Shown: positions 1-9,486 of the stretch, piece after piece | Position numbering within the stretch: position 1 is the first letter of the stretch | Layout of the letters: each line of letters starts with the position of its first letter | Assembly (NCBI RefSeq): GCF_014217805.1 | Contig: NZ_CP055156.1 | Span: forward strand, 186,001-250,000 | Direction: 5' to 3' | DNA: 64,000 bases | DNA from: Adhaeribacter swui | GTDB taxonomy: Bacteria; Bacteroidota; Bacteroidia; Cytophagales; Hymenobacteraceae | Notes under the pieces: model-generated | Database searches by the model: none | Seen by the model: only the letters and a program-made list of their open reading frames with translations | Told to the model about the DNA's origin: nothing | Made by a program: the position numbers and the translations under genes

Positions 1-316
1 GCAGCGCTTAAAAAATACTTTTTATAACTGGTTTGCTTAACGACGGGTCGTTTAACTCCGGAAGATTTTCTGGCCACTATAAATGCTTTCTGCTCTTTTT
101 CTTAACGGCAGCAATTTACTTTAAATTTAAGTTAGCTAATAAACAAAGTAGTACGGAGCCACCGAAAACTTAAAATTTTAAAATTTTGCTAAAATAATGC
201 GGTTAATTATTATATTAATGTTTGAATATTTTTTTTATCCTAAAAAATAATAGTATCTTAACACAGCATAATACCAATTTAATATTTGATTAACCCGTTT
301 AAATTATTTTCGCGGT
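1..316. other. AT-rich spacer at the left edge
   Basis: No convincing reading frame, RNA gene or terminator is visible. The sequence is strongly AT-rich and contains the TTTTAAAATTTT-type palindromes that recur in spacers across this window. A gene truncated by the left edge cannot be excluded, but neither strand shows a coding tail I can support. Confidence 0.5.
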
Positions 317-565
317 ATGGAACACCAACTCAGCAACATCATTCAGACCAATTGCGGCAAAAGATTCGATTTATCACGGGCTTTTCCGTTTGCCCGCAAC
401 CTGAGCGCCCCTTACGGTGCCCACAATTTTGCGGTGTACAAAGCCAATCAGTGTTATTACATTAAAGGCTATAATACCGGTACCTCCGAAAAAGTATTGG
501 ATACCTTTGTGCTGATATCGGAAAACGAAGCATTACAATACTTAAACAAGAAAGGTTTTAGTTAA
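317..565 (+). CDS. Small hypothetical protein (82 aa)
   Basis: I do not recognise this protein. It is soluble and mixed alpha/beta in appearance, with no signal peptide or membrane segment. Two Cys (one in QTNCGK near residue 13, one in NQCYYIK near residue 46) and a run of aromatic residues in the middle are the only notable features. Codon use resembles the clearly real genes nearby, and the ATG follows a long AT-rich leader, as is common for Bacteroidota genes. It stands alone, with empty spacers on both sides. It is probably a real small gene, but no function can be assigned. Confidence 0.55.
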   Translation: MEHQLSNIIQTNCGKRFDLSRAFPFARNLSAPYGAHNFAVYKANQCYYIKGYNTGTSEKVLDTFVLISENEALQYLNKKGFS

Positions 566-1325
566 ACCAAACTACCGGTTTGTTTATTTAAGCATCCGAT
601 AAATCTAATAATAATTACATAAATGGTAATCCCGGATGGTCCATTCCGGAGAATACCCGCCTCTTTTTTTGCCGGTATAATCCTGTTTAAGCAGTATGGT
701 ACGTTGCGCTTTTCTCTTAACACCAGCTTTAAAATATACTATCTCTAAAACGCTTCTGCTACTTTAAGCGCAGGCATTGAGCTAACTTATAAATTTTTAA
801 AATTTATAATAATCTTTGATTACCAAATCAAAGACTATTTTTTTATACCAATTCGCTTAAAGTGTAATTAACCAGTTATTTACCCGAATATCTTACCAAA
901 GTACGACGACGTAAACGTTACAATATGAAAAAAGGCTTAGCAGCTATTTTTTAATTTAAGCAAGCCAAGCCATTCCGTAAAGGTCAGAAAATCAATATTT
1001 TTAAAATTTCTACCAGTAGTTAAAGCCTTCAATTATTCTCCTGCATTTTAGCAAAATCAGGGCTACTTCATTATCAAACTACCCCTAAGCCTAAGCTTGT
1101 TGGCTTAACTTTCTTGATTTTTAATAGCTCGTAAAATACAATTATCCGGGAACAGCCTTATTTGCACTTAATACGGATTTGCTTGCTGAAAATACGTAAA
1201 ATCAAGCTTTTGCATTAACTCTCCCGAAAATCAATCCGTTGTTACAAACAATGCGTAATTACAGAAGTACTATTCTGTTTTATACCCGGAAACCCCAACA
1301 AAAACAAACATATTATTTAACGAAG
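566..1325. other. Long spacer without a supported gene
   Basis: About 760 bases hold only short open stretches. AT palindromes of the TTTTTAAAATTT type occur near 795 and 1000. The in-frame TTG upstream of the DUF4142 ATG (at 1239) was judged not to be a start, so 1239-1325 is counted as leader. I see no RNA gene. Confidence 0.5.
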
Positions 1326-1859
1326 ATGAATACAATTCAGGTAAAGTTATGGCTGCTGACACTGCTGTTTATTGGTATGACGGTGAGCAGTTGTGAGAAG
1401 GACGATGCTGGCCAGGTTAACCGTTTAACCGAAACCGATTTTATGTTGCGGGCCGCGGACAGCGATCTTTTTGAAATTCAGACCGGGCAAATTGCCTCGG
1501 GGAAAGGCACCCTGGCGGAGGTGCGGGAATTTGCCCAAAATCTGGTAATAGACCACATGGCATCCAGTAAAGATCTTAAAAACCTGGCCGCTCAAAAAAA
1601 GATAACTCTACCCGACTCGCTTAGCGCTGAAAAACGGGCCATCCGGCTGCGCTTGTCCAGTGAAAGCGGTACTGCATTCGATAAAGATTTTGTAGATGTT
1701 CAAATAAAAGCCCACGACGAAGCTATTAAATTATACGAACAAGGCGCGCGGGAACTTCAAGACCCGGATATCCGGAATTTTGCCACCAACACCTTACCTA
1801 ATTTACAGGCTCACCGCGAGCATGCCTTAATGGTAAAATCAAAAACCGATGCGTTATAA
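1326..1859 (+). CDS. DUF4142-family lipoprotein
   Basis: A predicted envelope lipoprotein of about 177 residues. The chosen ATG gives a signal peptide ending in a lipobox (TVSSC, Cys about residue 23). An upstream TTG in frame would add 29 residues before the hydrophobic core and is unlikely. The mature part has the DUF4142 pattern: two long helices with an FAQNLVIDH segment, then a DKDFVDVQIKAHDEAIKLYE segment, and a final helix ending near AHREHAL. The family resembles ferritin-like four-helix bundles, and its function is not established. It is monocistronic here. Confidence is high for the family, low for any role; stress or envelope maintenance would be a guess. Confidence 0.85.
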   Translation: MNTIQVKLWLLTLLFIGMTVSSCEKDDAGQVNRLTETDFMLRAADSDLFEIQTGQIASGKGTLAEVREFAQNLVIDHMASSKDLKNLAAQKKITLPDSLSAEKRAIRLRLSSESGTAFDKDFVDVQIKAHDEAIKLYEQGARELQDPDIRNFATNTLPNLQAHREHALMVKSKTDAL

Positions 1860-2182
1860 TAAGTAAAGCAGTAAAATAAAAACCTGGCTTTATAATTTAA
1901 AAAATAAGCTGCAGATTACAGAAGCTGTTTCGTATAAAAAAGCACCACCCTTAGTGGATTATTCACCGCCAATACCGGTTAGGAAAAACCCAATTAGTAA
2001 TTAAACTGTAAAATGCGTAATCGTTTTCTGTTTTAAAGAAATAACAGGCGTTGTACTTTTTACTTTTTTTTCGTATTTTTTAGTTATAAAACTCTCTTCT
2101 GCCGGCGGGTAGATTTTTTAAATTTTTAAAAATCTGCTGGCCTGGCAAACTGCATTAACGTTTTTTTTTGGAATACTGAATT
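1860..2182. other. Spacer, no gene seen
   Basis: AT-rich sequence without a supported reading frame. A TTTAAATTTTTAAAAATCTG palindrome lies near 2117, about 50 bases before the next start codon, the position this motif takes in front of many genes here. Confidence 0.45.
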
Positions 2183-2917
2183 ATGAAAAAGCTGCATGTA
2201 AACTGGCTCAGTGATGGCTTAATTGATTTTGAATACAAAAAATACTTATTGCTCGACTATCTGCAGGGCGTAAAAACTGAATTTGGCGCGCAACGCTTAT
2301 ATCCTATCTTCTCCGATTTAATCAGGCATTACCAGAATTTATTGCAGATTAAAGAACACAAAAAACTGGTTTACGAGCAATTTCCGGAACGGATCAGCCG
2401 GGCCGATTTTGAAAAACTGGAACTGGTATACCAGAAAATTGTGGAAGACGATGATACCATGAAAGAACTGGAGGAGATTATTCAGTTTGCCACGCCTTTG
2501 TTTAGCCAGGCCGTAGATACCGGTAAAGAAATTTACAACACCGTGGAGCGTCACCTGGAAATAACCCCTGTGGGCATCACTCCTATTTATTTTAACGAAG
2601 GATATTTGTTTCTGGAAGAATACTGGAACCAGGAAACTAAAATTTACTTTTACAAAATAACCATTTTTAATAATACCTACGAAAAATACCGGGGCATCCA
2701 TACGCAACACCTGGATACGGTACGCCGCGGCATGGCGCTTACCCACGAAAGCCTGAAACTACAATTAGCCCGCGAAAACCGTGATTTTCCAAACCCGGCT
2801 ACGTTTGCGGTGGTGGCGCGCGCCCGTTTTCCGTTCGAGCATTCTATCTTGCCCATTGCTAAACGCTCGCTGGTAAAATATCTGTCTACTTTAGGTAATT
2901 ACCCGACCCGGGATTGA
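2183..2917 (+). CDS. Conserved-looking hypothetical protein (244 aa)
   Basis: No family assignment can be made with confidence. The protein is soluble, starts MKKLHVNWLSDGLIDFEYKKY, and is rich in aromatic and acidic residues, with a helical first half (residues about 1-110). The second half is more beta-rich (around TPIYFNEGYLFLEEYW and KIYFYKITIFNN). There is no signal peptide, membrane segment or catalytic motif that I recognise. The stop lies 35 bases before the VOC gene, so the two are probably cotranscribed. Good codon use and length make it a real gene. Confidence 0.8.
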   Translation: MKKLHVNWLSDGLIDFEYKKYLLLDYLQGVKTEFGAQRLYPIFSDLIRHYQNLLQIKEHKKLVYEQFPERISRADFEKLELVYQKIVEDDDTMKELEEIIQFATPLFSQAVDTGKEIYNTVERHLEITPVGITPIYFNEGYLFLEEYWNQETKIYFYKITIFNNTYEKYRGIHTQHLDTVRRGMALTHESLKLQLARENRDFPNPATFAVVARARFPFEHSILPIAKRSLVKYLSTLGNYPTRD

Positions 2918-2952
2918 TTTTTTAAAAATCTTATTTGTAAACTGCGCCCCTT

Positions 2953-3825
2953 ATGGATCCTTTTGTGCTACCAGATACCACCAGTATTGCCCAGGTAACG
3001 TTGCGCACCCACCGGTTGCCGGCGCTTACCCAATTTTACGAACAGGTAATCGGGTTAAAAGTCATCCGTCAGCATGCAAACGCCGCTTATTTATCGGCTA
3101 CCGGCCAGGAACCGGCTTTGTTAATCCTGGAACAAGATGTAACCGCACCCCGGCAAAGTGCCCAGCAGCCGGGTTTGTTTCATGTAGCCTACTTGTTGCC
3201 CAATCGTTTAGAGTTAGCGCGCTGGTGGCAGCATTTCAGGGCTAGCAACTGGCCCTTGCAAGGCCTCGGCGACCACCGGGTGAGCGAGGCGATTTACCTC
3301 GCCGATCCGGACCAGAACGGGATTGAAATTTATGCGGACCGCCCCCGGTCTACCTGGCCCATCCAAAATGGCCAGGTACAAATGACCACCGACCCCGTAG
3401 ATGTGGAAAGTTTGCAGCAAGAAGTACCGGTTCCGGATAAACCCTGGACCGGCTTACCTGTGGGTACCTGTATTGGCCACGTGCATTTACAGGTAAGCAA
3501 TTTAAACCTGGCCCGTACTTTTTATCATGAGTTACTGGGTTTTGCCATTACGCAGCAATCTTATCCGGGAGCTTTGTTTGTCGCGGCCGGCGGTTACCAT
3601 CACCACCTGGGCCTAAATACCTGGCGCAGCCGGGCAACGCTGCCCCGTAACCCCCAGGCTACCGGCCTGGCTTCTTTTCAAATTCAGGTACCCGATGCCC
3701 TTACGCTGCACCAAGTAACAACCCGCCTGCAGGACGCAGACTATCTGGTTAAAACAATTGCTGGTAATAAAATACAGGTAACCGATAAAGACGGCATTAC
3801 CGTGGAACTGGCAACAAATGCTTGA
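2953..3825 (+). CDS. Two-domain VOC protein (ring-cleaving dioxygenase / glyoxalase fold)
   Basis: A cytosolic metalloprotein of 290 residues made of two vicinal-oxygen-chelate domains, about residues 10-130 and 170-290. Each starts with a beta strand and an FYEQVIGL or FYHELLGF helix typical of the fold. The layout (VTLRT...YLADPDQNGIEIYADRP, then GHVHLQVSNLNLARTFY) resembles Bacillus CatE/YfiE-type catechol 2,3-dioxygenase-like proteins. Likely metal ligands are the His in IGHVHLQV and the Glu in GIEIYADR. The physiological substrate cannot be read from sequence; aromatic ring cleavage is only the family's best-known activity. It lies 35 bases downstream of the preceding hypothetical gene. 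Confidence 0.85.
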   Translation: MDPFVLPDTTSIAQVTLRTHRLPALTQFYEQVIGLKVIRQHANAAYLSATGQEPALLILEQDVTAPRQSAQQPGLFHVAYLLPNRLELARWWQHFRASNWPLQGLGDHRVSEAIYLADPDQNGIEIYADRPRSTWPIQNGQVQMTTDPVDVESLQQEVPVPDKPWTGLPVGTCIGHVHLQVSNLNLARTFYHELLGFAITQQSYPGALFVAAGGYHHHLGLNTWRSRATLPRNPQATGLASFQIQVPDALTLHQVTTRLQDADYLVKTIAGNKIQVTDKDGITVELATNA

Positions 3826-3870
3826 TTAGAGAAGTTTTTTTTAAAAAAAGCGCCCAATTGCAAAATCATT

Positions 3871-3900
3871 TTTGTTCCTACGGAATATTTTTTAATTTTG
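3871..3900 (+). promoter_or_regulatory. Bacteroidota-type promoter of the tRNA-Arg gene
   Basis: TTTG at 3871-3874 and TAATTTTG at 3893-3900 are separated by 18 bases, matching the Bacteroidota -33/-7 consensus TTTG / TAnnTTTG. The -7 box ends 16 bases before the tRNA, the distance expected for a transcription start just upstream of the mature 5' end. Confidence 0.6.
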
Positions 3901-3916
3901 TGCCACCATTTAACCT

Positions 3917-3988
3917 GCTTCCGTAGTTCAATGGATAGAATGTTGGTTTCCGGTACCAATGATAGGGGTTCGAATCCCTTCGGGAGCA
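3917..3988 (+). tRNA. tRNA-Arg (anticodon CCG)
   Basis: A full cloverleaf can be drawn. Acceptor arms GCTTCCG and CGGGAGC pair over 7 bp (one T-G wobble). The anticodon stem TTGGT/ACCAA encloses loop TTCCGGT, giving anticodon CCG, which reads CGG. The T arm contains GTTCGAATC. The discriminator base is A, and CCA is not encoded. A promoter lies immediately upstream and a terminator follows within 15 bases, so it is a single-gene unit. Confidence 0.95.
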
Positions 3989-4001
3989 CTTGAATTAAAC
4001 G

Positions 4002-4039
4002 AATCCGCTGTAAATTAAATATTTGCAGCGGATTTTTTT
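4002..4039 (+). terminator. Rho-independent terminator of tRNA-Arg
   Basis: AATCCGCTG at 4002-4010 pairs perfectly with CAGCGGATT at 4026-4034, followed by a T run. It sits 14 bases after the tRNA 3' end. Confidence 0.85.
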
Positions 4040-4489
4040 ATTTAGTGTTACCAATAGTGTAACTAAAGCTCCGTAATAACTAAGCACTTGTATGGACACA
4101 AACTTGCAAGGGCTTTTTGTTTTAATGCTGCAACTAGTATATCTAGTTCGGTTTTCCTTCGATACCCCTACTCCAAAAGAAAAGTTTGCCCGCACAACTT
4201 ACCCCATTACACACACTTTTACAGAAATAAAATAGCGCCTTTATTATGTATTTTATTGTTTGATTTTCAATAAATTGCAGTAATATATAATGCAAATTTA
4301 TGCGATTCTATTTTCGATAAAGAGTTTCGGGGCAATAGCATGGTATAAAGGCTATTTTTCTGGCCATTGCATTCCTATTTTTGAATTTACCGCGCAATTA
4401 ACCCCAGAGTTTCCGGGAGGGCCGGTCGCAAAAATTAATTTTTTAAAATTTTACCATTTCCAAATCCCCTAAAAGTTAACGTACCTGCT
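4040..4489. other. Spacer between tRNA-Arg and the large repeat protein
   Basis: Short frames exist on both strands, but none has a family signature. Integration downstream of a tRNA gene is common, so I looked for an integrase remnant or a repeat of the tRNA 3' end and found none that I can support. An AT palindrome lies near 4438. Confidence 0.45.
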
Positions 4490-7400
4490 ATGAAAACAAA
4501 ATTACTTCCGGCTCACGCTTTTCAATCAACAGTTTACCGCGCGCCCGGGTGGTTGCGCTGGGTATTTTTCCTTCTTTTCACGGTTTACTTTGCCAATAGT
4601 TCCTGGGCCCAAACCAAAGTGTGGGACAAAACCCTGGGCGGCAACCAACAAGATAACCTGACAAGCGCGTTGGCTACGCCGGATGGCGGCTACTTAATGG
4701 GAGGAACTTCTATCTCGGGGAAATCCGGGGATAAAACGGACTACAGTCGCAATGGCCGGGCTTCGGATCTGGAAAAAAGAAAAGATTACTGGGTAGTAAA
4801 AGTAGATAGTAAAGGGCAGAAAGTATGGGATAAAACCTTTGGCGGAAACAACAAAGACGAACTCGAAAAAATAATTACTACGCCGGATGGGGGTTTTCTG
4901 TTGGGCGGCACGTCTTACTCCGGCAAAAGTGGCGATAAAAGTGAAAGCAGCCGGGGCGGAAGCGATTACTGGATTGTAAAAATTGATAACAATGGCAATA
5001 AACAATGGGATAAAACCTTTGGCGGCTCAGAATATGATCGGTTGTATACCCTGGTTCCGGTTTTAGGCGGCGGATACCTACTGGGAGGAAGCTCTGATTC
5101 CGGCAAAAGCGGCGATAAAAGCGCAACTCCAAAAGGAGAATACGATGCCTGGGTCATTAGAATTCAAGCAAACGGCACTAAGATCTGGGATAAAACTTTT
5201 AACCTGGGAGGCCATAATTTTATGAAAGAGATTGTGCGTACCCGGGATGGCAATTATGTACTGGGGGTTGATGCAAGCGGTTATTATGCTCTTGCGAAAA
5301 TAACGGACACAGGCAAAGAACTCTGGCGACAACTTTACTTAACTATCGGTAGCGAAACAGGAAACGATATTTTAGAATCCGTAACTGTTACTGCGGATGG
5401 CGGTTTTCTACTAAGCGGAAGCTCAGAATCCGAGGCGAATGATGTTAAATCAGATTCTTCGCGGGGGGCCGAAGATTACTGGTTGTTAAAAGTAGATGCG
5501 AATGGCAATAGACTCTGGGATAAAACCTACGGGGGAAACAATAACGATTACCTCACAGATGTAACCCCAACCAAAGACGGTGGTTTTCTGTTAGGCGGCT
5601 ATTCTAATTCGGATGTTGGCTTTGAAAAAAGCGAAGGCCAGTTAGGCCCTATAACCCCCAACGTTTCGTACAGCGGTTTTGATTATTGGATTATTAAAAT
5701 AAATAAATCAGGTAAAATACTTTGGGATAAAGTTTATGGAGGAACCCAATCTGATCGGTTAGCTGCGTTGGTAAAATCACCGGAAGGTTACGTATTAGCG
5801 GGTACGTCTAGCTCTCCGCCCGGGGCATACAAATCAGAAAAAAGCCGGGGCGGCGATGATTACTGGCTCATAAACATTAAAGAACTAAATAAATTAGGCC
5901 AAAAAGTAACTTTCGATCCCATTCCCACTAAAAAAACCGGAGACGCCCCATTTGCCCTTACTGCTGGTTCAACTTCTAGATTGCCTGTTAAAATTACTAT
6001 TGTTTCCGGGCCGGCTACCATTAAAAATAATGTAGTAACCTTAACCGGTTCTGGCGTTGTAACCGTTAAAGCCAGCCAAGCTGGTAACCAAACCTATCTG
6101 CCGGCGCCGGATGTTATTCAAACGTTTCTGGTAACTAATTTTTTAAAAAAATGGGATGTTACTTTAGGCGGTCCTTCGCACGATAATCTATCTGCCATGA
6201 TTGCCACCCCGGATGGAGGTTACCTGCTCGGCGGCGTATCCTTATCAAATAAAGGCGGAGAAAAAAGCCAGAACAATAAAAGTAACGACTACGACTATTG
6301 GATAATAAAAATTGATAAAGCCGGCATAAAAATCTGGGATAAAACTTTTGGGGGTACGGGTGCCGATTATTTAAAAGATATAACTGTTACCACAGATGGC
6401 GGCTATCTGCTGGGTGGCTATTCTTCGTCGGGCATTAGCGGCGATAAAACCGGGGCAAACCGCGGCAATGCCAATACCTACGATTACTGGATCGTTAAGA
6501 TTAATGCAAACGGGCAACAAGTATGGGATAGAACTTTTGGTGGCCAGGGCAACGATCCCGACTACGGCGGCGATTTATTAGAAAAAGTAGTAGCAACGCC
6601 AGATGGTGGTTTTCTTTTGGCTGGCACTTCCGCTAGTGGTATTGGCGCTGAAAAAACCCAGGCAAAAGGAGGCGAAGATTACTGGGTTATTAAAATAAAT
6701 GCCCGGGGAAATAAAATCTGGGACAAAGCCTACGGGGGCAGCGCCATAAACAATACCCCACTAACTGGCAACGATATGCTGCGCGATCTAATACCCACCC
6801 CAGATGGTAATTATTTGCTGGCTGGCAGTAGCTGGTCTGGTACCAGCACCGATAAAAGCGAAGCTAACCAGGGCTTCCGGGATTACTGGATTATTAAAAT
6901 TGATTCGCAAGGTAACCGGCTCTGGGATAAAACGTACGGCGGCAACAGCAGCGACGATTTAAGTACCGTGATTGCCACCTCCGATGGCGGTTATTTGGTG
7001 GGCGGCAGTTCTGTTTCGGGGATTAGCGGCGAAAAATCAGAGAAAAATTTAGCTGAATCGTACGTAGATTACTGGGTTTTAAAAATTGATGCCATTGGTA
7101 AAAAAATCTGGGATAAAACCTACGGTGGCCAGAACCACGATTATTTGCGGGCCTTAGCAGAGACGAACGACAACGGTTACTTACTGGGCGGCACTACTTA
7201 TTCCGATAAAGGTTTTGATAAAAATGAGCCCAGCCGGGGTTTACAGGATTTTTGGTTAGTAAAAGTAAACAGCAATGGCAGTAAAGTAGACGAAAAAACC
7301 TACGGGGGCGAAAACTACGATGACTTGATTAAAATTCTGCCGGCTCCGGAAAACAAATACATCATTGGTGGTTCATCGGGGTCCGGCATAAGTACAGATA

Positions 7401-9040
7401 AAACTCAAGCCAGCCGCGGTAACTACGATTATTGGTTACTGCAAATCCAGGATAAAGCAGCGCCAGGTAAGCTTACCTGGGATGCTGGCTACGGGGGTAC
7501 CAACCGCGAAAGATTAATGACCGTTTTACCTACCAGAGATGGCTACTTATTGGGCGGTTTCTCGTTATCGAGCCAGGATGGCACCAAAAGCCAGACCAGC
7601 TTTGGAGCTAACGATTTTTGGTTAATAAAAACCGAGGCCAATGGCCAAAAAATTTGGGATAAACGCTACGGTGGCTCCGCCAACGATTACCTGAATGCCA
7701 TTATACCTACCGCCGACGGGGGTTATTTACTGGGCGGCAGTTCTGATTCGGGCCAGGATGGAAACAAAAGCCAAAGTTCGCGGGGCAGCCGCGATTACTG
7801 GATTGTAAAAGTAAACAGCCAGGGAACCAAGCAATGGGATAAACGTTACGGTGGCAGCGGTTTTGAAGACATCCGGGCGCTGGCCACCTTACCCAACGGC
7901 GATTACTTGCTGGGTGGCTACAGCGACTCGCCGGCTGACGGCGATAAAACGGAAAACAGCCAGGGCCAAAAAGATTTCTGGATCGTGCGCATTAAACCCA
8001 ATGGCACCAAGGTTTGGGATCGGCGTTACGGTGGCACAGCCGATGAAGAACTGGAAGCTTTAGTGGTTACTAATTCGGGTAAAATAATTTTAGGAGGCAG
8101 TACCAATTCCGGTATCAGCGGGCAGGTTTCGCATAGATCGCGTGGTAGCTGGGATTACTGGTTACTCGAAATCGACGATACAGGTACTCTTTTGTGGGAG
8201 AAACGATACGGCGGGGCCGGTCAAGATAAGCTCACCGCTTTAATTCATGCTTCGGATAATAATTATGTATTAGCCGGCACTTCGGCTTCAGGCAAAGGTG
8301 GCGATAAAAGCCAGGCCAGTCAGGGAAAAGAAGATTACTGGCTTTTAAAAGTAAACAGCGCAACCGGGGCGAAGCTGTGGGATAAACGTTTTGGCGGCAC
8401 CGGTACAGAGTTAGCGTGGGCTTTAAAAGAAACACCGGATAAAGGATATGTGCTGGGCGGCAGTTCCGATTCGGGCATCAGCGGGGATAAAAGCCAGAAT
8501 AGTCAGGGGAAAACCGATTTTTGGTTAATTAAAACCGATGCTGCGGGCATCCGGCAATACGACCAACGGTACGGCGGCAACCAGGAAGACGAACTGCGCG
8601 CTATCTGGCCTTTAAGCAAAGGTGGGTATGTATTAGCCGGGCGCTCTAACTCGGGTAAAAGCGGCGACAAGACTACGGCTAATCTCGGCAACACCGATTA
8701 CTGGCTCCTGCAAACTGCGCCTGATTTATTAACTAATCCGTTGGTGGCTACCCGCACCGCCACTGAAATTGAAGAAATAAAAACGTTTCGCACTTATCCC
8801 AACCCTTTCCGGGATAAAGTAATTATCCATTATACCCCCACTCAAACACAGATTATTTCGGTGCAGGTATATAGCAGCGAAGGCAAAATAGTAGCCCATT
8901 TGTATCAAGGTCCGGTAGAAGCTGGTCGGGAGCAAACGTGGGAGTGGCTGCCCGAAAGTTACCGGGCCAGCGGCTTGTACCTTTTGCGGGTGCAGGCACC
9001 CGATAAAATGCACACTTCTAAACTGCTGCTTGCCCGATAG
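4490..9040 (+). CDS. Giant secreted repeat protein with T9SS C-terminal sorting domain
   Basis: 1516 residues. The N-terminus carries a signal peptide (hydrophobic segment WVFFLLFTVYFANSSWA followed by Q). Then come about 21 units of 55-70 residues, each reading roughly W-D-K-x-[YF]-G-G-x-x-x-D, a DGGYLLGGSSxSG strand pair, GDKSxxSRG, and DYWIVKIDxxG. Seven units precede a single Ig-like/MBG-type linker (about residues 470-550, FDPIPTKKTGDAPF to QTFLVTN), and about fourteen follow. The repeats look like beta-propeller or beta-solenoid blades. The last about 80 residues (TYPNPFRDKVIIHY to SKLLLAR) match the type A sorting domain, so the protein is probably exported by the T9SS and anchored or released at the surface. 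Adhesion or substrate binding is plausible, but no enzyme motif is seen. It stands alone, with a terminator 28 bases downstream. Confidence 0.9.
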   Translation: MKTKLLPAHAFQSTVYRAPGWLRWVFFLLFTVYFANSSWAQTKVWDKTLGGNQQDNLTSALATPDGGYLMGGTSISGKSGDKTDYSRNGRASDLEKRKDYWVVKVDSKGQKVWDKTFGGNNKDELEKIITTPDGGFLLGGTSYSGKSGDKSESSRGGSDYWIVKIDNNGNKQWDKTFGGSEYDRLYTLVPVLGGGYLLGGSSDSGKSGDKSATPKGEYDAWVIRIQANGTKIWDKTFNLGGHNFMKEIVRTRDGNYVLGVDASGYYALAKITDTGKELWRQLYLTIGSETGNDILESVTVTADGGFLLSGSSESEANDVKSDSSRGAEDYWLLKVDANGNRLWDKTYGGNNNDYLTDVTPTKDGGFLLGGYSNSDVGFEKSEGQLGPITPNVSYSGFDYWIIKINKSGKILWDKVYGGTQSDRLAALVKSPEGYVLAGTSSSPPGAYKSEKSRGGDDYWLINIKELNKLGQKVTFDPIPTKKTGDAPFALTAGSTSRLPVKITIVSGPATIKNNVVTLTGSGVVTVKASQAGNQTYLPAPDVIQTFLVTNFLKKWDVTLGGPSHDNLSAMIATPDGGYLLGGVSLSNKGGEKSQNNKSNDYDYWIIKIDKAGIKIWDKTFGGTGADYLKDITVTTDGGYLLGGYSSSGISGDKTGANRGNANTYDYWIVKINANGQQVWDRTFGGQGNDPDYGGDLLEKVVATPDGGFLLAGTSASGIGAEKTQAKGGEDYWVIKINARGNKIWDKAYGGSAINNTPLTGNDMLRDLIPTPDGNYLLAGSSWSGTSTDKSEANQGFRDYWIIKIDSQGNRLWDKTYGGNSSDDLSTVIATSDGGYLVGGSSVSGISGEKSEKNLAESYVDYWVLKIDAIGKKIWDKTYGGQNHDYLRALAETNDNGYLLGGTTYSDKGFDKNEPSRGLQDFWLVKVNSNGSKVDEKTYGGENYDDLIKILPAPENKYIIGGSSGSGISTDKTQASRGNYDYWLLQIQDKAAPGKLTWDAGYGGTNRERLMTVLPTRDGYLLGGFSLSSQDGTKSQTSFGANDFWLIKTEANGQKIWDKRYGGSANDYLNAIIPTADGGYLLGGSSDSGQDGNKSQSSRGSRDYWIVKVNSQGTKQWDKRYGGSGFEDIRALATLPNGDYLLGGYSDSPADGDKTENSQGQKDFWIVRIKPNGTKVWDRRYGGTADEELEALVVTNSGKIILGGSTNSGISGQVSHRSRGSWDYWLLEIDDTGTLLWEKRYGGAGQDKLTALIHASDNNYVLAGTSASGKGGDKSQASQGKEDYWLLKVNSATGAKLWDKRFGGTGTELAWALKETPDKGYVLGGSSDSGISGDKSQNSQGKTDFWLIKTDAAGIRQYDQRYGGNQEDELRAIWPLSKGGYVLAGRSNSGKSGDKTTANLGNTDYWLLQTAPDLLTNPLVATRTATEIEEIKTFRTYPNPFRDKVIIHYTPTQTQIISVQVYSSEGKIVAHLYQGPVEAGREQTWEWLPESYRASGLYLLRVQAPDKMHTSKLLLAR

Positions 9041-9067
9041 TTTATTTTTTACGACAGAAGCATTCCG

Positions 9068-9117
9068 AAACAAGCCAGTAAATCCAATTTTTAAAAATTA
9101 GATTTACTGGCTTGTTT
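9068..9117 (+). terminator. Terminator after the large repeat protein
   Basis: A 17-bp stem (9068-9084 with 9101-9117, core CAAGCCAGTAAATC) encloses the AT palindrome AATTTTTAAAAATTA as its loop. The arms end in A and T runs, so it can act on either strand. Confidence 0.75.
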
Positions 9118-9486
9118 TATACCAGCGCGCGTAAACCCGGCAGGTTTTAAAACTTACCGGATATATTTAATTTACTTCTTTTTACCAATTCTTCCAAACA
9201 ATCCTCTCCATTTCCTACTCTCCTGCTGTTTAAAACAATAGCTATTTTAGTGCCTATGTGATCCTGCAGATGCACTGCTTTTTAAAATTTACTACCTGAA
9301 TAAAGTAAATCTCTGTAATTTTTTATTTCCCATCTATTAGCGGCTGTTAGTATTCATAGCTAGCAAATTTACGGATATCATACCCTCCGTATAACTACTA
9401 CTTTCCGCGCGGTTGGTAACCTTTCCTCCGCTGTAAGGTACAAGTAAGCTAAAAATATTCGTTTAATACACGAGCTTATTTAAAAA
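9118..9486. other. Spacer, no gene seen
   Basis: AT-rich stretch with no reading frame of coding character on either strand, no RNA gene and no clear promoter match. Confidence 0.45.

Noticed and set aside
2339-2746. 135-residue frame on the - strand inside the 244-residue gene
   Set aside because: It lies wholly inside a gene with better codon use and has no family signature; it is a frame shadow.
3990-4200. Integrase remnant or attachment site next to tRNA-Arg
   Set aside because: tRNA genes are common integration targets, but no repeat of the tRNA 3' end and no recognisable integrase motif is visible; the short - strand frame here is not convincing.
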